Virus record (IMG/VR): IMGVR_UViG_3300049847_000269 | Location: 1-27,570 of that record | Length of the DNA: 27,570 nt | Strand: one strand, 5' to 3' | Source: a virus | Shown here: positions 5,150 to 11,640 of the stretch, piece after piece | Layout of the letters: the number at the start of each line of letters is the position of its first letter | Position numbering within the stretch: the first letter of the stretch is position 1 | The notes under the pieces: model-generated | The model's database searches: none | Told to the model about the DNA's origin: nothing | What the model saw: the letters and a program-made list of their open reading frames with translations, nothing else | Position numbers and translations under genes: made by a program

Positions 5150-5683
5150 TTATGCTTCTTTCCGCTCGTTCGCCACAATTCCATTCCAATTCGGGAGGCT
5201 AGTTGGCCGATCCGTCACAATTTCAAACGTAGGATTTGAGAAGAAGTCCAACCACCAAGGGGTGGGTCGGTGTAAATTGGGGAGCATTCCGAATCCACTA
5301 CTATGAAATCCCAACGTACAATCCCGATAAAGAGCCGATACCCATGTCTCACTATAAACACGCATAATCAAGTATGCTTTAGGAGGGATTGTCTTCGGTT
5401 CAAACTTCATCTCACTCAGTGCCTTAAGCATCGCTGCGTGCTGCTCTTTCGTGAGGTCCATCTTGGTGCCATTGGGGAGTGTGAAGTTCATTTCATTCCT
5501 TTCTGTGTAGTGTTTAAGTAGATCAAGTTCTGCTTTGGAGAAATCACCTACAAAATAATACGTAGGAATAAACTGCCTCTCAAGTTCTGCATTTCGTTTC
5601 ATCCACTCTAGGACTGGTCCTGATGGGTTGAGCCAGTTGTTAAGGGACATTTCCATCATCTCTTTTGCATAGTTAACGGCCAC
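5150..5683 (-). CDS. Hypothetical protein, two-part, with internal LPNGT domain and possible second start
   Basis: A 177-residue open frame from a GTG at 5683. Residues 1-64 are a helical segment (LNNWLNPSGPVLEWMKRNAE). Residue 65 begins MNFTLPNGTKMDLTKEQ, closely matching the N-terminus of the 4714-5028 protein. AGAAAGGAATGAA directly precedes codon 65 (ATG at 5491), the usual ribosome site in this region. The frame may therefore encode both a full-length protein and a shorter 113-residue product, or be an in-frame fusion of two once-separate genes. It overlaps the upstream small membrane-protein gene by 11 bases. Function unknown. Confidence 0.65.
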   Translation of the reverse strand: MAVNYAKEMMEMSLNNWLNPSGPVLEWMKRNAELERQFIPTYYFVGDFSKAELDLLKHYTERNEMNFTLPNGTKMDLTKEQHAAMLKALSEMKFEPKTIPPKAYLIMRVYSETWVSALYRDCTLGFHSSGFGMLPNLHRPTPWWLDFFSNPTFEIVTDRPTSLPNWNGIVANERKEA

Positions 5684-5840
5684 GGTGGGTCAGCCCCTGA
5701 ATTAATCCACTCAAGAGCATGGTGAGAAGAGATCCATAAAACCAATTCTGGTCATGAAGTGCTGCATAGATGCTTGGTGAAGAGAGACAGGAAAGGAATC
5801 CGGCGGTAAAGGAAAGAAGTACAACTAGATACTTAGCCAA
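5673..5840 (-). CDS. Small membrane protein (TTG start)
   Basis: A 55-residue frame starting AKYLVVLLSFTAGFLSC after a TTG at 5840. The first about 25 residues are hydrophobic. A second hydrophobic stretch (FYGSLLTMLLSGLIQGL) ends four residues before a basic tail HRGR. GTGAGG lies eight bases upstream as the ribosome site. The start overlaps the end of the 5833-6027 gene by eight bases, and the end overlaps the next gene by 11. Holin-like in size and shape, but unproven. Confidence 0.5.
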   Translation of the reverse strand: MAKYLVVLLSFTAGFLSCLSSPSIYAALHDQNWFYGSLLTMLLSGLIQGLTHRGR

Positions 5841-6027
5841 GGAAAAACCTCACAATTCTAGAAAGTGGATCTTGTGCCTTAAAGTGGTCAATCGCCCATT
5901 CAGCACGCCACCCGAGTGACCTGACCACACCCTGAGAGGGCAATCTACCATAAACGGGGGACGTTGTAAAGAGCGTTCTTCGGGAGTAGTTTGACCCCCA
6001 CCAGACATCTTGTTTCAGTAGTTTCAT
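5833..6027 (-). CDS. Small hypothetical protein
   Basis: A 64-residue basic protein, MKLLKQDVWWGSNYSRRT at the start, with no recognised domain. The ATG at 6027 lies just after CCCGAGTGAGGGCT, so the dispersed 11-mer occupies its ribosome-site position. It is the first gene downstream (minus direction) of the putative attachment region and the integrase. A second, 9-base partial copy of the motif lies inside it at 5911-5919 on the other strand. Confidence 0.5.
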   Translation of the reverse strand: MKLLKQDVWWGSNYSRRTLFTTSPVYGRLPSQGVVRSLGWRAEWAIDHFKAQDPLSRIVRFFLG

Positions 6028-6030
6028 AGC

Positions 6031-6041
6031 CCTCACTCGGG
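6031..6041 (-). repeat. Dispersed 11-mer CCCGAGTGAGG, copy 2
   Basis: An exact copy on the minus strand, three bases before the ATG at 6027, again in ribosome-site position. Confidence 0.7.
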
Positions 6042-6104
6042 GGGGTTAGTGTCCTTAGATTTACCCCTCAAATCATTGGGGTTTTCGATAGGTGAATGTC
6101 GTAG

Positions 6105-6120
6105 TGCGTTGAACGCCTTC
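6105..6120 (+). repeat. 16-bp direct repeat near integrase, copy A
   Basis: TGCGTTGAACGCCTTC, identical to the copy at 6178-6193. It contains GCGTT/AACGC arms around one G. Confidence 0.85.
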
Positions 6121-6177
6121 GTGTTAGATAGGGTGATTTTTTCAAAAAGTGGTCCGATGCCCTCCATTATGCTGTAA

Positions 6178-6193
6178 TGCGTTGAACGCCTTC
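6178..6193 (+). repeat. 16-bp direct repeat near integrase, copy B
   Basis: Identical to 6105-6120, in the same orientation, 73 bp away (about seven helical turns). Confidence 0.85.
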
Positions 6194-6307
6194 AGTTTAA
6201 CCCCTGTCTCTGGGGTGTGAAAAACGCACATTGCTAACCTGTTGCGGCGCAACGGATTAGGGGAAGATAAAGTGGCCTATTATATACACCACTCTGTGGC
6301 TGTGGGT

Positions 6308-7378
6308 TTAGGTGGGCTGTGGCCCACCCGCTGACGCGCCCACTGCCACTACTTGAGACTGTCTCCCCAGCAAATTTAATTTCGATACGGCAGCCTCCAT
6401 GTCACTCTCAGAAACGATTGCGTAACGCCGGTACACACTCTCCGTTTTGTGACCCGAAAGCTTCATGGCTACAGACCGGGGGATTCCAGCCTGTTCGAAA
6501 TTGCGGATAGCGGACCTTCGTAGATCGTGTACTAATGCGTCAGGGATGCCCGCAGAACGAGTTGCAGCCCTCCATGCACCTCTGTAGTCCCGGATAAAGT
6601 TACCTAAGTTGTGGAAGACGTAGGGACCGTTACGGTTAACGTGTTGCCGTTCAATGAGATCTGCCAGTTCTGGGAGGGCTTTGCAGGGAAAAGTTCTGGA
6701 TTCTCCGTTTTTTGCGTTTCCAATGGAAACTGTACAAGTTCCCGAATCAAGGTTAACTTGGCTCCACCGTAGTGAGAGAACTTCAGAGATTCTCCATCCA
6801 GTAAGGAAGGCAAAAAGAATCGCTCCTTGTAGCCAGCATGGGAGATAGCTTCGTATTCGTTGTACCGCGTCAGTTGATAGAAAGCCTTCGCGGGCATTGT
6901 TCACCTTTATTGTCGGAAGTTTGGGACGGAAGGCAAGCATTCCATTTTGAGCACCGAGAGTGAGCATCCTGCCCATGATCGCTAACTCTCTTTGGATGGT
7001 AGCGGGCTTCGCCCCCTCTCGGTGCCGGTGCATTGAGTATCGTCTGAGTGCATCGGAGTCTATCTCTGTTGCACGCATGCCTAAGTGAAAGAATTGCGTG
7101 AGGCGCGAGGTACAACTGGTCATGCGTGATGAGTCTTTGCGTGTGTTGATGACGTAATCTTCGTTGATGAGTTTGACTAGGTCTGCAAGTGTTGTGGAGG
7201 ATGCTTTGATGAGTGCATCGTGGGTGCCCTTACCAATTTCGCCTAGGCGCTTCTGCAATAGTTGTGTGGCATCACCTTGCAGATGTGAATGACTGCTTTC
7301 ACGATATCGCTTGCCTTGGCTGTAGTAGGACACCCACCATGTGTCTTTGCGTTTGTAGATCTTGCCTAGACCACGCAT
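6308..7378 (-). CDS. int: Tyrosine recombinase / phage integrase
   Basis: A 356-residue integrase. The N-terminus has the arm-binding pattern GKIYKRKDTWWVSYYSQGKRYRE. A SAM-like core-binding domain spans about residues 62-155, and the catalytic domain follows. Catalytic residues are R196 (TGWRISE), K223, H284-R287 (HDLRR), H310 (SGHKT) and nucleophile Y319 (H plus nine). All are present, so it should be active in site-specific integration and excision of the phage genome. Its start overlaps the upstream gene stop by one base (TAATG). A 7-bp GGTGGGC/GCCCACC hairpin (6311-6328) lies over the last codons. The presence of this gene marks the phage as temperate. Confidence 0.96.
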   Translation of the reverse strand: MRGLGKIYKRKDTWWVSYYSQGKRYRESSHSHLQGDATQLLQKRLGEIGKGTHDALIKASSTTLADLVKLINEDYVINTRKDSSRMTSCTSRLTQFFHLGMRATEIDSDALRRYSMHRHREGAKPATIQRELAIMGRMLTLGAQNGMLAFRPKLPTIKVNNAREGFLSTDAVQRIRSYLPCWLQGAILFAFLTGWRISEVLSLRWSQVNLDSGTCTVSIGNAKNGESRTFPCKALPELADLIERQHVNRNGPYVFHNLGNFIRDYRGAWRAATRSAGIPDALVHDLRRSAIRNFEQAGIPRSVAMKLSGHKTESVYRRYAIVSESDMEAAVSKLNLLGRQSQVVAVGASAGGPQPT

Positions 7379-7794
7379 TAGTCAATCCGGGAGATATCAA
7401 ATCCCATATTCACAAGAGTCCCTACGTAAGTCTTAAGCTCCTTTGCCAAAGCTGCATCTCCCTTACGCTTGGACTTCAACAGACGGAGGTAGAGGGATAC
7501 AAAAGCAGAAGAAGCATGTGCCATGAAGTGGAGATTAGGACCGGTCGCGGGACGAGCATTCCTCTTCATGTAAGAAAGAGCCTCAGAGATTGAGTTTGCA
7601 TAATTGCCGTGGATGTTAACCGTGGGAGGATTGTAGGCAATATGGGCGTAGCCAGAAAGAATAACGTTACGCTGACCAGCAAGATAGCGAATGACACAAG
7701 TGAAGATGGTCTTGTGATAATTATTACCATTATCAGGTCCACGCATTCCACACATAATGTCATAGTCTCCACGATTCAACGGATTGAATTTCAT
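7378..7794 (-). CDS. Hypothetical protein co-transcribed with integrase
   Basis: A 138-residue protein, MKFNPLNRGDYDIMCGMRG at the start, with a central beta-rich part (VILSGYAHIAYNPPTVNIHGN) and a helical basic C-terminus (LRLLKSKRKGDAALAKEL). The start follows GAAAGGAAACAA, and the stop overlaps the integrase start as TAATG, implying coupling. I recognise no family. Its position suggests a role connected with lysogeny or early functions, but no motif shows one. Confidence 0.7.
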   Translation of the reverse strand: MKFNPLNRGDYDIMCGMRGPDNGNNYHKTIFTCVIRYLAGQRNVILSGYAHIAYNPPTVNIHGNYANSISEALSYMKRNARPATGPNLHFMAHASSAFVSLYLRLLKSKRKGDAALAKELKTYVGTLVNMGFDISRID

Positions 7795-7812
7795 TTGTTT
7801 CCTTTCAGTTAA

Positions 7813-7968
7813 TTATTCAGAACCGCCCCAGATTTCCCAAAGGGCGTGCTCATCACGGGGGTCCATAGAGGGATCAAATAGGTCTGCATCTTCCAGAAAA
7901 ATTGCATCATCAGGAATTTCGTCTTCGTCGTCGTCCCATTCTCCATTAGGTGTAATTCGTGGGTCCAT
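7813..7968 (-). CDS. Small highly acidic protein
   Basis: A 51-residue protein, MDPRITPNGEWDDDEDEIPD at the start, with about 18 Asp/Glu and very few basic residues. Its ATG overlaps the stop of the zinc-knuckle gene by one base (TAATG), and GAGGAGAT precedes it. Strong acidity is seen in DNA-mimic inhibitors and in partners of basic proteins, so it could act on the adjacent zinc-knuckle protein or on a DNA-binding host factor. That is inference only. Confidence 0.6.
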   Translation of the reverse strand: MDPRITPNGEWDDDEDEIPDDAIFLEDADLFDPSMDPRDEHALWEIWGGSE

Positions 7969-8345
7969 TATCTCCTCGCAGCCTTGTAGGCTTTATCTGC
8001 TTCTGGACAATTGAATGCACGATGCCCGGGGTTGCGACAGATAGAACAGGCACGCTTACCCTTTGCTAACTTAGGAGTAACTTCCATTCGGGCAGTTACA
8101 GGTGCTACAACAGCCCCGAGTGAGGGTTCTACAGGTGCATCATACTTTACAACCCGTGCCTTTGGCAACTTGGATTCATCACCAGTTTCATCTGCTGCCT
8201 TTACCTTGTATGAATCAGATGCAGCGATTAGATCTGCACTGATCTTTGCAAGCTTCATAATTTCAGCAGAGAACTCTTGCTTCATGCGATGGATGTTATT
8301 TGAGCATTCTAGTAATTCGTCTTTGAGTGTATTGAAGTCTCCCAT
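7968..8345 (-). CDS. CCHC zinc-knuckle protein with coiled-coil N-terminus
   Basis: A 125-residue protein. Residues 1-45 are helical and heptad-like (LKDELLECSNNIHRMKQEF). A basic, Pro/Val-rich linker follows. Near the C-terminus C100-x2-C103-x4-H108-x4-C113 is an exact CCHC zinc knuckle (CSICRNPGHRAFNC), followed by a basic tail ending ARR. Zinc knuckles bind single-stranded nucleic acid and are best known from retroviral nucleocapsids and eukaryotic RNA-binding proteins; they are unusual in phages. An RNA- or ssDNA-binding role is likely. It lies in a tight run with the acidic protein. The dispersed 11-mer (8115-8125) runs antisense through it. Confidence 0.8.
   Translation of the reverse strand: MGDFNTLKDELLECSNNIHRMKQEFSAEIMKLAKISADLIAASDSYKVKAADETGDESKLPKARVVKYDAPVEPSLGAVVAPVTARMEVTPKLAKGKRACSICRNPGHRAFNCPEADKAYKAARR
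8115..8125 (+). repeat. Dispersed 11-mer CCCGAGTGAGG, copy 3
   Basis: An exact copy on the plus strand inside the minus-strand zinc-knuckle gene, preceded by CAGC as in copies 4 and 5. It cannot serve as a ribosome site here. Confidence 0.7.
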
Positions 8346-8573
8346 TTAGTCCTCGTCAAAAGGTTTGAATACTGCATTCGGATAATCACGAGATACAGCC
8401 GTGAGACATTCTACGGGGTCATCGAATCCGTGGAACTCATCTTTCCACATCTTTGTCTCTGTGTCAAATATTTTTGCAATGTACCTTCCCCATTTATCCT
8501 CAATGAGATAGACACGGAGGGAATCACCGGGCCTATCATCAAGGGGGAGAGAGGGGAGATTAAGCGGGAACAT
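8346..8573 (-). CDS. Hypothetical small protein
   Basis: A 75-residue protein, MFPLNLPSLPLDDRPGDSLR at the start. The middle is a compact beta pattern (VYLIEDKWGRYIAKIFDTETKMWKDEF) and the end is acidic. The start overlaps the preceding gene by 14 bases, and its stop abuts the zinc-knuckle start. No family recognised. Confidence 0.65.
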   Translation of the reverse strand: MFPLNLPSLPLDDRPGDSLRVYLIEDKWGRYIAKIFDTETKMWKDEFHGFDDPVECLTAVSRDYPNAVFKPFDED

Positions 8574-8994
8574 TTTCTACACGGACAGAGCGGAGGATGC
8601 GAGCAATCTCATACTCTTCCTCCCCCCGTTTGCGAATGATGAGATCACCGATTTCGATATAAGTCTTATACTTATTCGCCGGACTAATAATCGCTGCGAG
8701 GATTTCTTCTTCAGTCTTCTTTTCATCAGCCCACAGATACGTTGTCTTAAGAGTAGGCTTAGTCTTGGGGGTGTGCATAGGAAGATTGACAATACCCAGA
8801 TTTGTCATCTTACTAAGGGTGAATGCCTTCGTGAAGTCTACATTTACTTCCTTGGCATAGAGATTGAAGTCATCATAATTTGCCGCAGGTTTGATCTCAA
8901 GGGGGATGACGTAGCGAGCTTTTCCATCGTACATAAAGGTAACGAGGGACTTGTTCTTGATTGCAGTGGTGAGGCGTGTCTTAAGTGTGGACAT
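8560..8994 (-). CDS. Hypothetical protein
   Basis: A 144-residue protein starting MSTLKTRLTTAIKNKSLVTF. GGAGAAAA directly precedes the ATG at 8994, which fixes this start against longer in-frame options. The N-terminal half looks like a small beta-alpha domain (VTFMYDGKARYVIPLEIKPA), reminiscent in pattern of WYL-type ligand domains (short helix, then TFMYDGK). The C-terminal half is charged. Function not known; the WYL resemblance is weak. Confidence 0.65.
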   Translation of the reverse strand: MSTLKTRLTTAIKNKSLVTFMYDGKARYVIPLEIKPAANYDDFNLYAKEVNVDFTKAFTLSKMTNLGIVNLPMHTPKTKPTLKTTYLWADEKKTEEEILAAIISPANKYKTYIEIGDLIIRKRGEEEYEIARILRSVRVENVPA

Positions 8995-9004
8995 TTTTTC
9001 TCCT

Positions 9005-9400
9005 TTAAAGAATAGTATAGCGTTGGTAGAGTGTGCGACGGTAACAGGGGTGAGATGCGGGATAGACTCCTCTTGGGAACCAGTTGTCGTATATCTTGAA
9101 TCCATCGTAATACATTGCATGTGTGTAGCGTGGTGATTTGGTGATGAAGATACTTGGTGGAGAGGTTTCGATGACATGCTGTAGTCGGATTCTAGGTACT
9201 ATTTTCACGTAATCATGATGGTAATTTGAACAGCGATACTTAAAACCACGCATCCGTAGAAACTTACACATATGATGTACGTATACGTAAGTGAGTTTGT
9301 TGGGTGGGATTTTCATCATGCTTGCCAACTCATCCCTAACTTCACGATATGGAAGTTTGCACGCATAGTGCAAGGCAGTCGGTAAACACCAACGTGTCAT
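9005..9400 (-). CDS. Putative papain-like cysteine peptidase (C39-like arrangement)
   Basis: A 131-residue protein. Near the N-terminus WCLPTALHYA puts Cys5 at the head of a helix, as in papain-like and C39 peptidases. Near the C-terminus H94 (THAMYYDG) and D105/N106 (KIYDNW) follow in the Cys-His-Asp order of that fold. It is shorter than typical C39 domains and has no Gln seen with confidence, so it could also be a catalytically dead relative. It starts after GAAAGGATCCC and has its own TTGACA/TAACAT promoter. Its target could be a phage or host protein. Confidence 0.6.
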   Translation of the reverse strand: MTRWCLPTALHYACKLPYREVRDELASMMKIPPNKLTYVYVHHMCKFLRMRGFKYRCSNYHHDYVKIVPRIRLQHVIETSPPSIFITKSPRYTHAMYYDGFKIYDNWFPRGVYPASHPCYRRTLYQRYTIL

Positions 9401-9418
9401 GGGATCCTTTCTGGCGGT

Positions 9419-9447
9419 ATGTTAACACAGGGTAGGGGGAGTGTCAA
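9419..9447 (-). promoter_or_regulatory. Sigma-70-type promoter ahead of the peptidase-like gene
   Basis: On the minus strand TTGACA (9447-9442), a 17-base spacer and TAACAT (9424-9419) lie 19 bases before the ATG at 9400. The hexamers and spacing equal those of the tRNA-Thr promoter. The -35 overlaps the stop codon of the upstream gene. Confidence 0.7.
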
Positions 9448-9662
9448 GGGCTTTTACTGAGCTGGTCATCATTGAATACGGCTGTCTCACTAAGGAATTT
9501 CTGAGTAGTGGTATCAATTACATGAAATTGGTCAAATGCATCCTTAAATTCAAGTAACTTAGGATAAACTTCACTGAGTGTATCATAGTCTCCTTTGAAA
9601 TCATGCCATCCACCATAAGGGTAGTACGTAGAGAATCCGAACAAAAGGTATCGTTTGAACAT
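9444..9662 (-). CDS. Hypothetical small protein
   Basis: A 72-residue protein, MFKRYLLFGFSTYYPYGGWH at the start, rich in aromatics, with an acidic middle (DFKGDYDTLSEVYPKLLEF). AAAGGATAAA precedes the ATG at 9662, which excludes the longer frame. It is the last gene before the promoter at 9419-9447. No family recognised. Confidence 0.65.
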   Translation of the reverse strand: MFKRYLLFGFSTYYPYGGWHDFKGDYDTLSEVYPKLLEFKDAFDQFHVIDTTTQKFLSETAVFNDDQLSKSP

Positions 9663-9673
9663 TTTATCCTTTC

Positions 9674-9934
9674 TTAGTCGCGTGCTGCACACTCCGGACA
9701 TACACCACTAGGTGGAATTTCTGCATTGTTGAAAGGTTGTCCGCATGTGCAATCCTCAGGAGCGTTGAATTCATGGATGATTGCTTCGTAGACTTCGATG
9801 AACTCTTCTTTCTGTGGTTCAAAGTCGAGCTTGAATCGAGTAATAATTTCATCTTCAAGTGGCTTGGTTGGATGACGGACAATCCAACTGTCAGTTCCGA
9901 AGCGATGTTGGTAGAGAATGATCCAGAGTTTCAT
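9674..9934 (-). CDS. Small zinc-binding protein, unknown function
   Basis: An 86-residue protein with a C-terminal CTCG...CPEC arrangement (CTCGQPFNNAEIP, then GVCPECAARD), consistent with a four-Cys zinc ribbon. The N-terminal part is an alpha/beta segment (LWIILYQHRFGTDSWIV). Its ATG overlaps the stop of the upstream 19-residue frame as ATGA. Function unknown. Confidence 0.7.
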   Translation of the reverse strand: MKLWIILYQHRFGTDSWIVRHPTKPLEDEIITRFKLDFEPQKEEFIEVYEAIIHEFNAPEDCTCGQPFNNAEIPPSGVCPECAARD

Positions 9935-9990
9935 TCAATGTCCTTTGCAATTTCAATAAGGGTAGTATGGTATTCAAGCTCTTCTTTCAC
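9931..9990 (-). CDS. Possible 19-residue micro-gene (GTG start)
   Basis: A GTG at 9990 preceded by GGAGATTTAA begins KEELEYHTTLIEIAKDIE and stops in a TGA that overlaps the next ATG. Its start overlaps the upstream frame's stop (GTGA). The double overlap and ribosome site argue for translation, perhaps only as a coupling element. Confidence 0.4.
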   Translation of the reverse strand: MKEELEYHTTLIEIAKDIE

Positions 9991-10085
9991 TTAAATCTCC
10001 TTTTCCATTGCCCATTCTTTGCGCTCCACAAGTCAGGGGCAAGCGCATTGTAGATGAGATCAGACAACAAATCCAGAATGATCAT
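9987..10085 (-). CDS. Small protein of 32 residues
   Basis: The frame begins MIILDLLSDLIYNALAPDLW and continues SAKNGQWKRRFK. The N-terminal half is an amphipathic or hydrophobic helix and the C-terminal half is basic. It starts inside the end of the GP88-like gene in another frame, after AAAGGCAAAGC, and its stop overlaps the next GTG. Sequence character supports translation. No function can be assigned. Confidence 0.5.
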   Translation of the reverse strand: MIILDLLSDLIYNALAPDLWSAKNGQWKRRFK

Positions 10086-10761
10086 GCTTTGCCTTTCCTT
10101 TTGGAGTCAAGACGACGAGACTTTTTGGTTTGTCAAGAAAGCGTAGGTCATTCTCATCCCCGTCAATTACATTCGGATAGGTTTCAAACCAATTGATTCT
10201 CCTGAGGAGACTGTCTTTTGGTGAACGAGTTACGATAGTGACGTTCAAACCTCGATTAAATTCGTCACGACACGTATCTAAGTTATTCTCAGACATTGAG
10301 AATGTCAGATGGTAATTAGGTGGAGTTACTCTGTTGGGACGCTTCGTGTAATCATAGAACTGGAGATTAGGGAATGTCTCCATGATTGTACATCCACCAG
10401 TTCCCTTAATCTTTTCCCATGCAATGTCTGACGTTCCATTAAGACGAACGCATGGAATTAGATCTAGTTTCTTTGCACGAGTAATGAGTTTGATAATGTC
10501 AGTGTAGAGCATATCTACAAACTTAGAGGGGGATTCCACGAATAGCTTTGTCTTGCGAATCCTACCATCACGAGTATGGGGCATGATACCACGGCCAGCA
10601 GTGAAAAGGCAAGCACTTTTACAGCCGGGGGAATGGTTTGGGCAAAGATTTGGCAATCCGAATTGCCCTGCGGGAACAAGATATAGGATGCCAGTTAGGT
10701 AACCTTTAGCCTGTCCCTTGACTGTCTTTGCATTGCCACAAGTTAGGAGGTTCCAGCCCAT
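10060..10761 (-). CDS. GP88-like phage protein with conserved Cys cluster
   Basis: A 233-residue protein. Residues 37-55 read LPNLCPNHSPGCKSACLFTA, then GRG. The C-P-x-S-x-G-C-x3-C-L-x-GRG pattern (C40, C47, C51) is, from memory, that of the phage gene-product-88 family, whose function is not known. The three Cys could hold a metal. Downstream segments such as IPCVRLNGTSDIAWE and NLQFYDYTKRPNR are also typical of it. It starts one base into the stop of the upstream gene. No radical-SAM CxxxCxxC motif is present. Confidence 0.65.
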   Translation of the reverse strand: MGWNLLTCGNAKTVKGQAKGYLTGILYLVPAGQFGLPNLCPNHSPGCKSACLFTAGRGIMPHTRDGRIRKTKLFVESPSKFVDMLYTDIIKLITRAKKLDLIPCVRLNGTSDIAWEKIKGTGGCTIMETFPNLQFYDYTKRPNRVTPPNYHLTFSMSENNLDTCRDEFNRGLNVTIVTRSPKDSLLRRINWFETYPNVIDGDENDLRFLDKPKSLVVLTPKGKAKHDHSGFVV

Positions 10762-11159
10762 TAGACAATATCCTCGCGGTGGTCATCGTCAGAGGAGAAC
10801 ACTTTGAACTTAGCCTCACCATTCGGAAAGATGATGAGAATTGAGAAAGAAACGTAGCGTAGCTTTTCGTTCCCTCCAGCAATTACTTGCAAATAAGAAT
10901 CGTCTGCAAGACGCTTTGCCATTTCTTTTCCAAACTCCTCAAGATCCCACTCAGTGGAGTCTTTGTCGTCAGACCAAGGGGTGTTGGGAAAAGCCACTGG
11001 GTATTGCTCATATCCTCCGAAGGAAAAGGAATCAGAAGTATCTCTCCATAGCTGAATGTTCTCTCCGAATCGGACGTGGGTAGTGAACCATGCTTCAAAC
11101 GTATTAGGATCTTTTACTTTGAACGTGTTACTTTTGACTGCTCCATACATGTCAGACAT
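10761..11159 (-). CDS. Hypothetical protein
   Basis: A 132-residue acidic protein, MSDMYGAVKSNTFKVKDPNT at the start, with a central YEQYPVAFPNTPWSDDKD and a C-terminal beta segment (RYVSFSILIIFPNGEAKFKV). The start overlaps the upstream stop (TAATG), and its own stop overlaps the GP88-like start. Family unknown; it belongs to the densely overlapping run 9674-13680. Confidence 0.7.
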   Translation of the reverse strand: MSDMYGAVKSNTFKVKDPNTFEAWFTTHVRFGENIQLWRDTSDSFSFGGYEQYPVAFPNTPWSDDKDSTEWDLEEFGKEMAKRLADDSYLQVIAGGNEKLRYVSFSILIIFPNGEAKFKVFSSDDDHREDIV

Positions 11160-11422
11160 TAGCGAATTTGCTCCACAGTTCCATCAGGGTTGAGTGCATA
11201 CTCCACGTATGAGTTTGGTGCATTCTCAAGTGTGGTGGAATTTTCATTACTTCCACCAGTAAGTTCGAAGCAAACTACGTCCCGCCCGAGCGAGTCAATT
11301 CTCATTGATACACATCCACCAATATTCCATCCTCGGACGTGAGCAGAGATGGAATTATCACCACAACGTGTGACTGTCTTTCTGAAACTTCGGCCCATCA
11401 TACTTCCGTAGAAGTGACTCAT
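11159..11422 (-). CDS. Hypothetical small protein
   Basis: An 87-residue protein, MSHFYGSMMGRSFRKTVTRC at the start, followed by a beta-rich middle (GWNIGGCVSMRIDSLGRDVVCFELTGG). Its ATG overlaps the upstream stop as ATGA-type coupling, and its stop overlaps the next start. No family recognised. Confidence 0.65.
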   Translation of the reverse strand: MSHFYGSMMGRSFRKTVTRCGDNSISAHVRGWNIGGCVSMRIDSLGRDVVCFELTGGSNENSTTLENAPNSYVEYALNPDGTVEQIR

Positions 11423-11640
11423 GTGTCCATTTCCTCTCTTCGTTGTTCAATAATACGATCGAGATGTTGCATGATGTTATACCAGAAGTTTTCATCCTTC
11501 TTAAATACTTGGTATCTTTCCCACACCTCTTCTGCAATGGGGACCACAGAAACTAATGTTCGTTGTTCTGGACGTGCCTCTTTCATGTCAAAATATCCAT
11601 CTGTATAATCAAGATGAATATAGACGTAATTCTTGGTCAT
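11419..11640 (-). CDS. Hypothetical small protein
   Basis: A 73-residue protein, MTKNYVYIHLDYTDGYFDMK at the start, then a helical, charged C-terminus (VWERYQVFKKDENFWYNIMQHL...EQRREEM). Overlaps of four bases with both neighbours indicate translational coupling. Function unknown. Confidence 0.65.
   Translation of the reverse strand: MTKNYVYIHLDYTDGYFDMKEARPEQRTLVSVVPIAEEVWERYQVFKKDENFWYNIMQHLDRIIEQRREEMDT

Larger units (their letters stand above)
6042..6307. other. Putative phage attachment region (attP) with paired 16-bp repeats
   Basis: This 266-base gene-free stretch lies directly 3' of the integrase gene. It holds two exact copies of TGCGTTGAACGCCTTC (6105-6120 and 6178-6193, 73 bp apart). 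Each contains the inverted repeat GCGTT-G-AACGC, suiting an integrase arm site or excisionase/repressor site. Hairpins CCCC/GGGG (around 6064-6081), ACCCC/GGGGT (6200-6216) and GTTGC/GCAAC (near 6241) are also present. AGTGG/CCACT near 6270-6294, followed by TTATCTT on the minus strand, may be a weak integrase terminator. No tRNA 3' end is visible as the core. Confidence 0.5.

Noticed and set aside
6105-6193. CRISPR array
   Set aside because: There are only two repeat copies of 16 bp with one spacer, and no further repeats anywhere in the window.
7213-7593. 126-codon plus-strand frame
   Set aside because: It is antisense to the integrase and the coupled upstream gene, both well supported.
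8560-9177. 205-codon version of the 8560 gene
   Set aside because: The extension would overlap the 9005-9400 gene heavily, and the ribosome site GGAGAAAA directly precedes the ATG at 8994.
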